DNA from: Microcoleus vaginatus WJT46-NPBG5 | Lineage (GTDB): Bacteria > Cyanobacteriota > Cyanobacteriia > Cyanobacteriales > Oscillatoriaceae | Length of the DNA stretch: 64,000 nt | Direction: 5' to 3' | NCBI GenBank assembly: GCA_019359355.1 | Contig: JAHHHM010000011.1 | Coordinates: forward strand, 124,001 to 188,000 | Shown here: positions 8,570 through 16,346 of the stretch, in pieces | Layout: each line of letters begins with the position of its first letter | Numbering within the stretch: the stretch's first letter is position 1 | Notes under the pieces: generated by a model | What the model was told of the DNA's origin: nothing | Database searches by the model: none | The model's input: only the letters and a program-made list of their open reading frames with translations | Position numbers and translations under genes: made by a program

Positions 8570-9634
8570 ATGGAATTTTCAGGGAATGCTGTCTTTATTT
8601 ACTTAGTTGTTACCATCCTTACTTTAATGGTGGGAACAGTTGGATTTAACTATCTGAGAATATTTCTGAAAAAGTTAATTCAGGATGAAGTTAGAAAACA
8701 ATCTCTTTTAGAAAATCAAATTAAAACTGAAAAAGTTAATCAATTAGATACCGATTCTCCAGAAGTGCCGGCAGCCATTCCTGCAACTCTCCCACCCGAA
8801 CCAAGTTTATTAGAAAACAATAAAGTTGCAGACGCAGGTTTAACCGGCACTCTGGGGGAACTCAACCCCCATTCTTTCGAGCCGACTATTCCCAAGAAGT
8901 CGTCAGAAACTTTTATTCAAGAAAAAAGTAATTTTTATCAACCTGAATTTGTTGCTAAAAAATCCTCGATAAAAAAACCTGTTCCAGGAAATTATAAATG
9001 GAAACGATTCGGCTTAGCAGCAATTTTGGGATGCTTAATTTTTACAATTCTTTTATCGCCGGCTCTCAAATCTTTAAGTGAAAAACCTGCCAGAGTCCTT
9101 GCCGCAGCAGATTCTATGTCTGTTAATATGCCAGACGTTCCAAAACCGAAGCCAGTCAAGCCAATTTTAAATTTAACAAACCTTAACAAGTTTTTGCAAC
9201 AAAAAAATTGGCAAGCAGCAGATCGAGAAACTTATGAATTGGTTTTGAAGCTAGGTGGAGAAAAATCGCAATCCAGAGGATATATAGACTATACAGAAAT
9301 CGAAAATTTACCTTGCAGTGAATTAAAAACGATAGATAAGGCTTGGAGAGAAGCCAGTGATAAAAAATTAGGCTTTAGCGCCCAGCAAATTATTTATAAA
9401 AAGCAGGGACAAGATTGGCAAAAAATGTACAGCAAAGTTGGCTGGGGAAACTTAAAAGGTCAAAAATTTAAAAGATTGGTTGATAAAGAACTCAACAGGC
9501 AAAGCCAAAAATTGGAATATAGAGATGGAAGGCAACCAAACTTTAAAAATCCGCCAGTTGGCCACCTTCCAGTAACCATCGGCTGGGTAAGAGGAAAAGA
9601 ATTCCCACAATTTGCACAATTGTGTAAATTTTAG
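8570..9634 (+). CDS. membrane-anchored GUN4-domain protein
   Basis: From the ATG at 8570, preceded by AAGGTGG at a 5-base spacing (an in-frame GTG at 8561 overlaps that site and is unlikely), the protein has 354 residues. A membrane helix spans about 7-27, a charged proline-rich linker follows, and a second helix sits at about 147-165. Residues 200-350 form a GUN4 domain: LNLTNLNKFLQQKNWQAADR, the LPCSELKTIDKAW block, LGFSAQQIIYK and GHLPVTIGWVRG match the family pattern. GUN4 itself binds Mg-porphyrins and stimulates Mg-chelatase. Membrane-tethered GUN4 domains are a different group, with a presumed tetrapyrrole-sensing role. Its position behind a caspase-nSTAND gene suggests sensor or partner function, by inference. 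Confidence 0.85.
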   Translation: MEFSGNAVFIYLVVTILTLMVGTVGFNYLRIFLKKLIQDEVRKQSLLENQIKTEKVNQLDTDSPEVPAAIPATLPPEPSLLENNKVADAGLTGTLGELNPHSFEPTIPKKSSETFIQEKSNFYQPEFVAKKSSIKKPVPGNYKWKRFGLAAILGCLIFTILLSPALKSLSEKPARVLAAADSMSVNMPDVPKPKPVKPILNLTNLNKFLQQKNWQAADRETYELVLKLGGEKSQSRGYIDYTEIENLPCSELKTIDKAWREASDKKLGFSAQQIIYKKQGQDWQKMYSKVGWGNLKGQKFKRLVDKELNRQSQKLEYRDGRQPNFKNPPVGHLPVTIGWVRGKEFPQFAQLCKF

Positions 9635-9682
9635 GCCGGCATAACAGAAACTCTTGCAAAAATACCCTCAATATAAATCTAG

Positions 9683-9770
9683 TAGCCGCAGATAAACTAT
9701 CTGCGGTTATCTGTTTATACCTTAACAGCAGGCGCTTGCCAATATCTGCGGTTAAAAAATCCAACCATTC
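9683..9770. repeat. dispersed repeat with perfect hairpin (ATCTGCGGTTAAAA family)
   Basis: Contains a perfect 9-bp inverted repeat (CCGCAGATA at 9686-9694, TATCTGCGG at 9698-9706) and then a segment ending ATCTGCGGTTAAAAAATCC. Closely related segments occur at 16279-16335, 30929-31000, 31041-31075 and 39041-39102. It lies between convergent genes and could also act in transcript ending. Confidence 0.65.
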
Positions 9771-9780
9771 TGATTCCAAA

Positions 9781-10272
9781 TTATCGATGTCCACCTAATA
9801 AAGTTCGCAATAAACCTCCTAAAAGCAAGCCTAACCAAGACGTTCCAGCCAAAATGAGAAACGTGTGAACCTTGCTAAAGAATTGCTTTAAATCTTTTCC
9901 CGCCGCAGCAACAGCCCAAGCTGCAGCCAACACCCAAAATAACATCCAAATTGTAATCAAAGGCCAAAGGTATTCTATAGGATAGAATCCCATCAAAGAG
10001 AAAATCCCAATTCCAAACCAAAGCAAAGCCGAAAACACAGCAAAAACTAAAAACCAAACCCCTCTCGACACGACAGCCGAAGCCCACATCGAAGTCCAAG
10101 CTAATGCCAAACTCGCAGCCCAAGTCGCCATTACAGCCCAAGACAAACTCCAACTCCAAGCCAAAGCAACTGCCCAATGCGAAGCTGTAAACCGACCTAT
10201 CAGGGTGTAAATTAGGAACACTCCTATGAGCCACAACCAAGGAATCGTTCTGATTGTTTGCGGTGAAGACAT
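9781..10272 (-). CDS. Trp-rich polytopic membrane protein, function unknown
   Basis: 163 residues with four to five hydrophobic helices and almost no soluble parts. I recognise no family. Helices start with WLWLIGVFLIYTLIG, then a striking Trp/Ala/Ser stretch (AVALAWSWSLSWAVMATWAA), then VWFLVFAVFSALLWFGIGI, WPLITIWMLFWVLAAAWAV and FLILAGTSWLGLLLGGLL. The start ATG has no clear ribosome site. It is convergent with the GUN4 gene and divergent from the SLH-WD40 gene, so it stands alone. The repeated GCCCAAG/GCCAAAC codon runs suggest internal expansion of an Ala-Trp unit. Confidence 0.7.
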   Translation of the reverse strand: MSSPQTIRTIPWLWLIGVFLIYTLIGRFTASHWAVALAWSWSLSWAVMATWAASLALAWTSMWASAVVSRGVWFLVFAVFSALLWFGIGIFSLMGFYPIEYLWPLITIWMLFWVLAAAWAVAAAGKDLKQFFSKVHTFLILAGTSWLGLLLGGLLRTLLGGHR

Positions 10273-10410
10273 AACTGCTTTATTACCGGGTATCGGGTAA
10301 AAGCTGCGGAAAATAGTTGCTATCTTAACAACCTCCTAACAGCCGGCCTTAAACACAAGCCATTATTGATGATACAAAACCGTTGCATTCGATTTCGCAC
10401 AACACTATTT

Positions 10411-12135
10411 ATGAAGTTGAGTAAATCGGCTTTTCTCCTAACCTTGAGCGTCACACCGGCACTGATCAGTGTCCCCACATCCGCTCAAACCAAATTTGCA
10501 GACATTCAAAATCACTGGGCAAAATCTTGTATTGAACAGCTGACAACTCAGCAGATCATTGCCGGCTACCCCGATGGCAGCTTTCGCCCGAATGCGCCGG
10601 TGACGAGAGCCGAGTTTGCGGCTTTAATTAATAAGGCATTCCCCAATACTGCGCCGGTGCGCGATGCCAGTTCTTTTAACGATGTTAGCGCCAGTAATTG
10701 GGCTTACTCCGCAATTCGCCAAGCCTATCGCACCGGCTTTCTTTCCGGTTATCCCAATCAAGTCTTTAATCCCAACCAAAACATTCCCCGCGTGCAAGTG
10801 TTGGTAGCACTGGCAAATGGATTGAAATATCAGCCAAGCCGGTTTGCGCCTCTTACCTTAAGTACGACATTTGAAGATAGCGCAGATATCCCAAACTATG
10901 CTTTAAATGCCGTCGCTGCTGCTACCGAGAAGCGTCTTGCAGTGAATCATCCCAATGTGCGCTCACTGAAGCCAACTCAGCAAGCTACTCGCGCAGACGT
11001 GGCAACGTTTTTGTGTCAAGCTTTAACCGGCAACTCCCCGTCTACAGTGCCGGCACAGTATATCGCCCAGGCAACTACAACAGAGTCGGGGAAAGCTTGG
11101 GATCAAGCTAAACTGGTACACACGCTGCCGGTGGATAGCACGATCTCCAACAATATGTACACGGCAATAACCTCACTGGCTATTAGTCCCAACAACCAAG
11201 TTTTGGCCATTGGCAGCCACAACCATGAACGAAACGGTGGCGGAGATGAGAGTACCCTTTCCCTGTGGGATTTGCAAACCGGCCAGTTGGTGCGTACCTT
11301 GTTTAAAGGGGGAGCCGGTGAATCATTTGGCCCGTCTTCCCAAGAGCCTGAAGCGGGCTTGACTGGCGATATTATTGGGTCAATTGCCTTCAGTCCCGAT
11401 GGTAAAACCGTTGCTGCCGGCTTATCGAATAAAACGATTAAAATCTGGAACGTGCAAACCGGCGCAGAAGTGTCTACCCTCACCGGACACACCTACGCGG
11501 TTCGCACAATCGCCTTTAGTCCGGATGGCAAAACCCTTGCTAGCGGCAGTTCCGATAAAACCGTCAAACTATGGAATCTGCAAACCGGCCAACTCATCCG
11601 CACCTTGACCGGGCATTCAAACAGAGTGACGGCGGTGAAAATATCGCCCGATGGGAAAATTCTTGCCAGTGGCAGTCAAGATAAAACGATTAAACTGTGG
11701 GATCTCGGAACCGGCCAAGCGCTTCGCACGTTAGATAATGAAGGCGCGGTGGGAACGCTTGCCTTTGTTGCCGATGGCCAAAACCTCGCCAGCACTTGCG
11801 GTTATGAATGTCTCGCCCAAGCTGACGATCCAACGAGTGTTCAAGCGTTAAGACTGTGGGATTTAAAAGCCGGTCGGCGTATTCCCTTGAGTAACGAGCC
11901 GGCTTACCAACGTGCTTGGGTTTCCCAGTTGAGTCCAGATGGGCAGATCCTCGCGGGTTATGTTTATCTTCAACCGCCTGGTGGCACCGGCAGAAATCAG
12001 GCGATTTTGTGGAGTTTGGCAACGGGGCGAGTTCTACAAACGATTGAACCGGGGGGAGGGCCGTTTGCGTTTAGCCCGAACGGTGAGGTTTTTGTCAATA
12101 CATTGTCTGGTAAAGGCGTCCAAGTTTGGCGTTAG
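10411..12135 (+). CDS. exported SLH-domain protein with WD40 repeats
   Basis: Cell-surface protein. From the ATG at 10411 a signal peptide (MKLSKSAFLLTLSV, cleavage near SAQ) is followed by three SLH modules: FADIQNHWAKSCIEQL with GYPDGSFRPNAPVTRAEF, FNDVSASNWAYSAI with GYPNQVFNPNQ, and a divergent third ending TRADVATFLCQAL. SLH modules anchor proteins to cell-wall polymers or act in outer-membrane tethering. The C-terminal half holds about seven WD40 blades with SPDGKTLASGSSDKTVKLW-type units, the classical ones lying centrally and the last ones degenerate. In-frame starts at 10366 (TTG) and 10369 (ATG) would add a charged extension before the signal. The neighbouring gene at 12306 has the same SLH front with another payload, so the two fronts are probably a tandem duplication. 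Confidence 0.88.
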   Translation: MKLSKSAFLLTLSVTPALISVPTSAQTKFADIQNHWAKSCIEQLTTQQIIAGYPDGSFRPNAPVTRAEFAALINKAFPNTAPVRDASSFNDVSASNWAYSAIRQAYRTGFLSGYPNQVFNPNQNIPRVQVLVALANGLKYQPSRFAPLTLSTTFEDSADIPNYALNAVAAATEKRLAVNHPNVRSLKPTQQATRADVATFLCQALTGNSPSTVPAQYIAQATTTESGKAWDQAKLVHTLPVDSTISNNMYTAITSLAISPNNQVLAIGSHNHERNGGGDESTLSLWDLQTGQLVRTLFKGGAGESFGPSSQEPEAGLTGDIIGSIAFSPDGKTVAAGLSNKTIKIWNVQTGAEVSTLTGHTYAVRTIAFSPDGKTLASGSSDKTVKLWNLQTGQLIRTLTGHSNRVTAVKISPDGKILASGSQDKTIKLWDLGTGQALRTLDNEGAVGTLAFVADGQNLASTCGYECLAQADDPTSVQALRLWDLKAGRRIPLSNEPAYQRAWVSQLSPDGQILAGYVYLQPPGGTGRNQAILWSLATGRVLQTIEPGGGPFAFSPNGEVFVNTLSGKGVQVWR

Positions 12136-12212
12136 GGGCATAGCATTTGGAGCAATCTATGATGGCTCGAATTAAATAAAGAATATTAACCCGAATGCTA
12201 TGCCCTTTGGGC
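12136..12212. repeat. inverted repeat plus GCCC/GGGC hairpin downstream of the SLH-WD40 gene
   Basis: Perfect 12-bp arms GGGCATAGCATT (12136-12147) and AATGCTATGCCC (12194-12205) enclose a 46-base A+T-rich spacer. The right arm runs into a small TGCCC-TTT-GGGCA hairpin and GCACGCTGCGCTAT, a motif also found in the dispersed repeats at 16279 and 30929. There is no T tract, so a terminator role is uncertain. Confidence 0.55.
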
Positions 12213-12305
12213 ACGCTGCGCTATCGCCCTGACGACTACCTTGAAAAAGTGGTGAGCTTAACCAGAAATTTGGGATATTAACGAGAGGAGTTTGCAATTA
12301 ACACG

Positions 12306-14150
12306 ATGTTTAACTTTCGGAAATGGTGGTTTGGATTTGCATTTTTTCTGGCTTTATTGGTCACCGTTGCGGGACAGCAAATTCCTGCATCTGCTCAATC
12401 AAAGTTAAAAGATGTTCAGGGGCATTGGGCACAACCGTGTATTGAACAATTGTCACAAAAGCGGGTGATTAATGGTTATCCCGATGGCAGTTTTAAGCCA
12501 GATGCACCTGTAAACAGGGCTGAGTTTGCAGCAATGGTTGACACGGTTTTTCATAATGCAACGGCTATCAGAACCGGCTCTGAATTTGTGGATGTGCCGG
12601 CTAATCATTGGGCTGCCCGTGCGATTGGCAGCGCTTACAAAACCGGCTTTCTTTCTGGTTATCCGGGTCAAATTTTTAAGCCGGCTGAAAATATTACCCG
12701 TGTTCAAGCTTTAGTCGCTCTAGCAAGTGGCTTAAAATATGCGCCGACTCGGTCTGCATCTGACACTTTGCAGGCAGCGTTTTCTGATGCTGCGGCAATT
12801 CCTGACTATGCCAAAACCGCCCTTGCTTCTGCCACAGAAAAACAGCTTGTTGTTAACTATCCTGATGTTAAAAAACTTAACCCTAATCAGCTAGCAAGCC
12901 GAGCTGATGTGGCAGGTTTTTTATGTCAAGCGCTGGGAATTTCAGGAGGAGTTCCTTCGCAGTATATCGCGCAGGCCGGCAAGCCAATTCCAGCCACTCC
13001 TACTGGAGGCGGTTCAATTAATAGAAATGGAGAAATTCGAGGGGTTTGGCTGACGAATATTGACAGTGAAGTTCTATTTTCTCGCGCCAACCTTTCTAAA
13101 GCGGTGCAACGTCTTGCTCAGCTGAATTTTAACACAATTTATCCTGTCGTTTGGAATTGGGGTTATACGCTCTACCCTAGCAAGGTTGCAGAAAAAGCCA
13201 CTGGAAGTTCCATGAGGTTAGTGACGCCGTTAGAGGCATCTGTTGACCCAAGTTGGGAGGTGGAAAAACGAGATATGCTCAAGGAAGTTATAGAACTAGG
13301 GCATCAAAAAAAATTAACAGTTATGCCTTGGTTTGAATTTGGCTTTATGGCACCGGCAGATTCTGAATTAGCCAAACGCCATCCTGATTGGTTAACGAGC
13401 CGGCGTGACGGTTCCAAGACTTGGAAAGAAGGCATACATCAGCGGGTTTGGTTGAATCCTTTTCACCCAGAAGTTCAGAAATTTATCATCGATTTAGTTG
13501 CGGAAATTGTCACCAATTACGATGTAGACGGAATTCAATTTGATGACCATTTTGGATTGCCCAATGAATTTGGCTACGATGCTTATACAGTTGAGATGTA
13601 CAAAAAAGAAATTGGTCAAGATCCTTCAACTGACCCTAAAGAAACTTTCTGGGTACGCTGGCGTGCTGATAAAATCAATGATTTTATGGGGCGGGTTTTT
13701 CAAGCTGTAAAAGCCCGGAAACCAAATTGTATTGTTTCTGTGTCTCCCAATCCTTTGCATTACGCTTTACCGGCTCATTTACAAGACTGGTTTACTTGGG
13801 AAAGAAAGGGATTCGTCGAAGAAATTGTTGTGCAAGTCTATCGAAACGAACTCGACCGATTTATTGCTGAATTAGATCGGGAAGAAATTCAGCTTGCCAA
13901 TACTCATGTACCCGTAGGAATTGGCATTTTAACAGGTCTTAAAGGCCGCGCAATTCCCCTTGAACAAATTCAAGCTCAAGTGAAGGCTGTTCGCGAACGC
14001 CGGTTAGCTGGGGTGTCGTTCTTTTTCTATGAAAGTTTGTCGAGTTGGGCAAAAGAAAAACCGGCTCAACGTGAGGCGGCTTTTAAACGGTTGTTCCGAA
14101 CGCCGGTGCAGCGTCCTAGTATGGTCGGAAGTGGCAAGCCGGCAGCTTAA
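12306..14150 (+). CDS. exported SLH-domain glycoside hydrolase-like protein (GHL10/DUF187)
   Basis: 614 residues. The signal peptide (residues 1-31, ASAQ cleavage) is followed by three SLH modules at about 34-215 that closely parallel those of the previous gene. A short linker leads to a GHL10 (YngK-like) TIM-barrel glycosidase domain at about 243-590. Its start is marked by EIRGVWLTNIDSEVLF, its core by FNTIYPVVWNWGYTLYPS, and the acidic segment VDGIQFDDHFGLP (about 403-415) holds likely catalytic residues. Family members are thought to act on cell-wall or exopolysaccharide glycans; the substrate is unknown here. It shares its direction with the SLH-WD40 gene but is 170 bases downstream with an inverted repeat between, so separate transcription is likely. 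It ends at a strong bidirectional terminator. Confidence 0.92.
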   Translation: MFNFRKWWFGFAFFLALLVTVAGQQIPASAQSKLKDVQGHWAQPCIEQLSQKRVINGYPDGSFKPDAPVNRAEFAAMVDTVFHNATAIRTGSEFVDVPANHWAARAIGSAYKTGFLSGYPGQIFKPAENITRVQALVALASGLKYAPTRSASDTLQAAFSDAAAIPDYAKTALASATEKQLVVNYPDVKKLNPNQLASRADVAGFLCQALGISGGVPSQYIAQAGKPIPATPTGGGSINRNGEIRGVWLTNIDSEVLFSRANLSKAVQRLAQLNFNTIYPVVWNWGYTLYPSKVAEKATGSSMRLVTPLEASVDPSWEVEKRDMLKEVIELGHQKKLTVMPWFEFGFMAPADSELAKRHPDWLTSRRDGSKTWKEGIHQRVWLNPFHPEVQKFIIDLVAEIVTNYDVDGIQFDDHFGLPNEFGYDAYTVEMYKKEIGQDPSTDPKETFWVRWRADKINDFMGRVFQAVKARKPNCIVSVSPNPLHYALPAHLQDWFTWERKGFVEEIVVQVYRNELDRFIAELDREEIQLANTHVPVGIGILTGLKGRAIPLEQIQAQVKAVRERRLAGVSFFFYESLSSWAKEKPAQREAAFKRLFRTPVQRPSMVGSGKPAA

Positions 14151-14167
14151 GTTTTGAGTTTTTAGTT

Positions 14168-14217
14168 TTTCTCGTATCCTAGGGGCGATATAAAAAACGC
14201 CCCTAGGATACGAGAAA
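14168..14217. terminator. perfect 20-bp hairpin, bidirectional terminator
   Basis: Arms at 14168-14187 and 14198-14217 are perfectly complementary (core TCGTATCCTAGGGGCG) with a 10-base A+T-rich loop. The outer ends are AAA/TTT runs, giving a T-rich tail on both strands. It sits between two convergent genes (stop at 14150, stop at 14229). Confidence 0.85.
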
Positions 14218-14228
14218 TCGGCATTAAA

Positions 14229-15812
14229 TTAGGCAACAACAGGGCCGCCGGTCACTAGCGATTCAAATTGCGCTAATAGGAATCCATCCTGATGATTTGC
14301 TCTCCCATAAATCCTTGGAAGTTGACCTGTTTCAGCCAATACTTGCCTGACTTCTCTGTTAGACACATCTGCCATATTTTTACCCGTTAGGAGGGCATTA
14401 ATCGCCGCAATTCCCACTCCTTGACCGACTGCGGCATTAAATTCAACAATTCTGCCGGCAGAAGAAGAAAACCCTTCAAACCCAGAACCCGGACTGACAA
14501 CGGCAAGATTAGGAACATTTTTAATTAATGCGTGCCGGATGCCAATATTAAACACGGGAGGCTTAAAGCTGAGGCTATTCATCCACCCTTGAGATTTTGC
14601 TTTTTCACCCATTCCTTTAATGCCGCCGCGCACATCAAAGTGATAAGCAAAGGATGCCAAAGCTTCACTTTCTGGAACACCACCCATGAGCATTTTTGCG
14701 CCGGTTAGCGGTTCTACAACTCCCGTGACATTGCCAGCGTGCCTGATATAAAGTTCTGAGGCAGGAGTGACAGAAGTTGCGCCAAGACTTTTTAGCCAAG
14801 TTGCGACAAAAGACATTTCTTCTAGCATTTTAGGCGTGGGTTTTCCGCCACTTCTGGCTAAGGTTTCTGCTTCACTGCCGGTGACGGCAAATAAAAGTGC
14901 ATTCCAAGATAGTCTTTCACCAGGAAGGATGGCAATATTTCCCTCGTCTAAAATAATCCCTGTGTCACTAAAAGATAGCTTGGTTCCTCTAAATGAATGA
15001 TAAGCTATAGAGAGCGCCGGCGAACGCACATCGATATAATCATGACCCCCCCAAAGTGTTCTAAGATTACCCCTAGGTTCTATCATTTCCAATCTTAGTT
15101 GTTCTGCTAGCTTGGCATTCATGCCGGCAGCGTGTAGGAGATATTTTTGAGCCTGGGTATCGCCAAGATTGGTGAAGCGCTTGAGATAGGTATAATCGAG
15201 TTCTTTTAGCCTTCTGACACTGAGTCCTTGCGTTTCAAAAATTAGGCTAACTGGAAGTTCAGATTCAGGCAACCCAAATGTTTGAAATCCTTTGAGTTTT
15301 TTCACGCCGGCAACTTGAGCGAGTTCCGCGTTAACGGTTGCATCAATAAACTGTTTTGCGGAATAAATCACTCCCCGAGAGGTCGTTATACTTGCTATTT
15401 TTTGACCTTCTTTAGTGACTGCCTGAATTTCTACTTTGCTGAGCAAATCCACCCCGGCTTGTAACAGCATATCTTTAAGTGCTGCATTCGCCTTACGTGG
15501 GTCAAGTCCAATCCCTATTACACCGGATCTTTGCAAGAATTCTCTATAGAGTGTCGGCGGTGAACCAAAGGTATCTAGACCTAAAGATTTTTGCAGTTCT
15601 CTGCTAACCTGACTTCTATCTAAATAAGCAAGCCCCCCTCTGACTAAATGGCCCCCAATCCCCTCTTGTAAACTGCCTTTGGACATTAACAGAACTCGCG
15701 GATAGCGATTCGTTCGGCGACGATATTCTCTAGCAGCCGCTACCAAAGCTAGAACACCTGGAACTTCATCACCATAACCGATAATATCGTAAGACCGTAC
15801 ATCCCTGACCAT
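14229..15812 (-). CDS. FAD-dependent oxidoreductase, function unknown
   Basis: 527-residue flavoprotein of the FAD-dependent oxidoreductase superfamily (PF12831-like). The N-terminus has a beta-alpha-beta nucleotide fold YDIIGYGDEVPGVLALVAAA, in which the classical GxGxxG is altered. Further cues are RKANAALKDMLLQAGVDLL (about residue 105), QFIDATVNAELAQVAGV (about 154), and near the C-terminus NLAVVSPGSGFEGFSSSAGRIVEFNAAVGQGVGIAAINAL, the FAD-contacting end. No signal peptide. Substrate and pathway are not evident, and its neighbours give no hint. It converges on the GHL10 gene at a shared terminator. Confidence 0.82.
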   Translation of the reverse strand: MVRDVRSYDIIGYGDEVPGVLALVAAAREYRRRTNRYPRVLLMSKGSLQEGIGGHLVRGGLAYLDRSQVSRELQKSLGLDTFGSPPTLYREFLQRSGVIGIGLDPRKANAALKDMLLQAGVDLLSKVEIQAVTKEGQKIASITTSRGVIYSAKQFIDATVNAELAQVAGVKKLKGFQTFGLPESELPVSLIFETQGLSVRRLKELDYTYLKRFTNLGDTQAQKYLLHAAGMNAKLAEQLRLEMIEPRGNLRTLWGGHDYIDVRSPALSIAYHSFRGTKLSFSDTGIILDEGNIAILPGERLSWNALLFAVTGSEAETLARSGGKPTPKMLEEMSFVATWLKSLGATSVTPASELYIRHAGNVTGVVEPLTGAKMLMGGVPESEALASFAYHFDVRGGIKGMGEKAKSQGWMNSLSFKPPVFNIGIRHALIKNVPNLAVVSPGSGFEGFSSSAGRIVEFNAAVGQGVGIAAINALLTGKNMADVSNREVRQVLAETGQLPRIYGRANHQDGFLLAQFESLVTGGPVVA

Positions 15813-16162
15813 TGTTTAATAACCTCTCAAAAACTCTCAGTCCCTTCTAACACAAGTTATTACTATCCGGATCTTTTAATTAAATCCCCACATATATTTA
15901 CAAGCATGAAATGCTCCCTCTGTTCAGGTATAAGTTTAGCGTGTTAATAGGAGCACTTTCCTAATATTTTTTTTGCTGCGCCTAAACTTTAACGCTCCAG
16001 ACTAGACGTACAATTTTAGATTAGGCGATTAAAATCTGTTGTTTTAACGTTTAGTATACGATAAGTTAATCTATTTCAAAAATTAAATTTTTCCTAAAGT
16101 TTTCCTTCAGGCCAAGAAAGTTATCAGCAAAATTCATGGATAAAAACATCTTTCTTTGAAAG
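15813..16162. other. intergenic region, no gene seen
   Basis: A+T-rich DNA upstream of the FAD oxidoreductase, presumably holding its leftward promoter. I see no ORF with convincing composition and no RNA structure that I can name. Confidence 0.6.
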
Positions 16163-16197
16163 AAAAATGGGCGACTGCCGGCAAACACAGCCGCCAT
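16163..16197 (-). terminator. probable terminator for the giant RTX gene
   Basis: Read leftward, an imperfect stem made from 16188-16197 and 16167-16177 (ATGGCGGCTG with CAGTCGCCCAT, one bulge and one G-T pair) is followed by TTTTTC. It lies about 150 bases past the stop codon at 16347. Confidence 0.5.
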
Positions 16198-16278
16198 CCC
16201 AACCACTAAGAAATTTTAATGGTAGAACTCTAGCAGAAATCCAAAAATCCTACAACCAAACGCATAAAACAGCAAACT

Positions 16279-16335
16279 TCATCTGTATATACCTAACGGC
16301 ACACTGCGCTAGCATCTGTGGTTAAAAAATCCAAA
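16279..16335. repeat. dispersed repeat (CTAACGGCACNCTGCGCTA + ATCTGTGGTTAAAA)
   Basis: Contains CCTAACGGCACACTGCGCTA followed by ATCTGTGGTTAAAAAATCC. The same two blocks in the same order are at 30929-31000, and a diverged version is at 9683-9770. Confidence 0.7.
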
Positions 16336-16346
16336 AAACATCAAAC

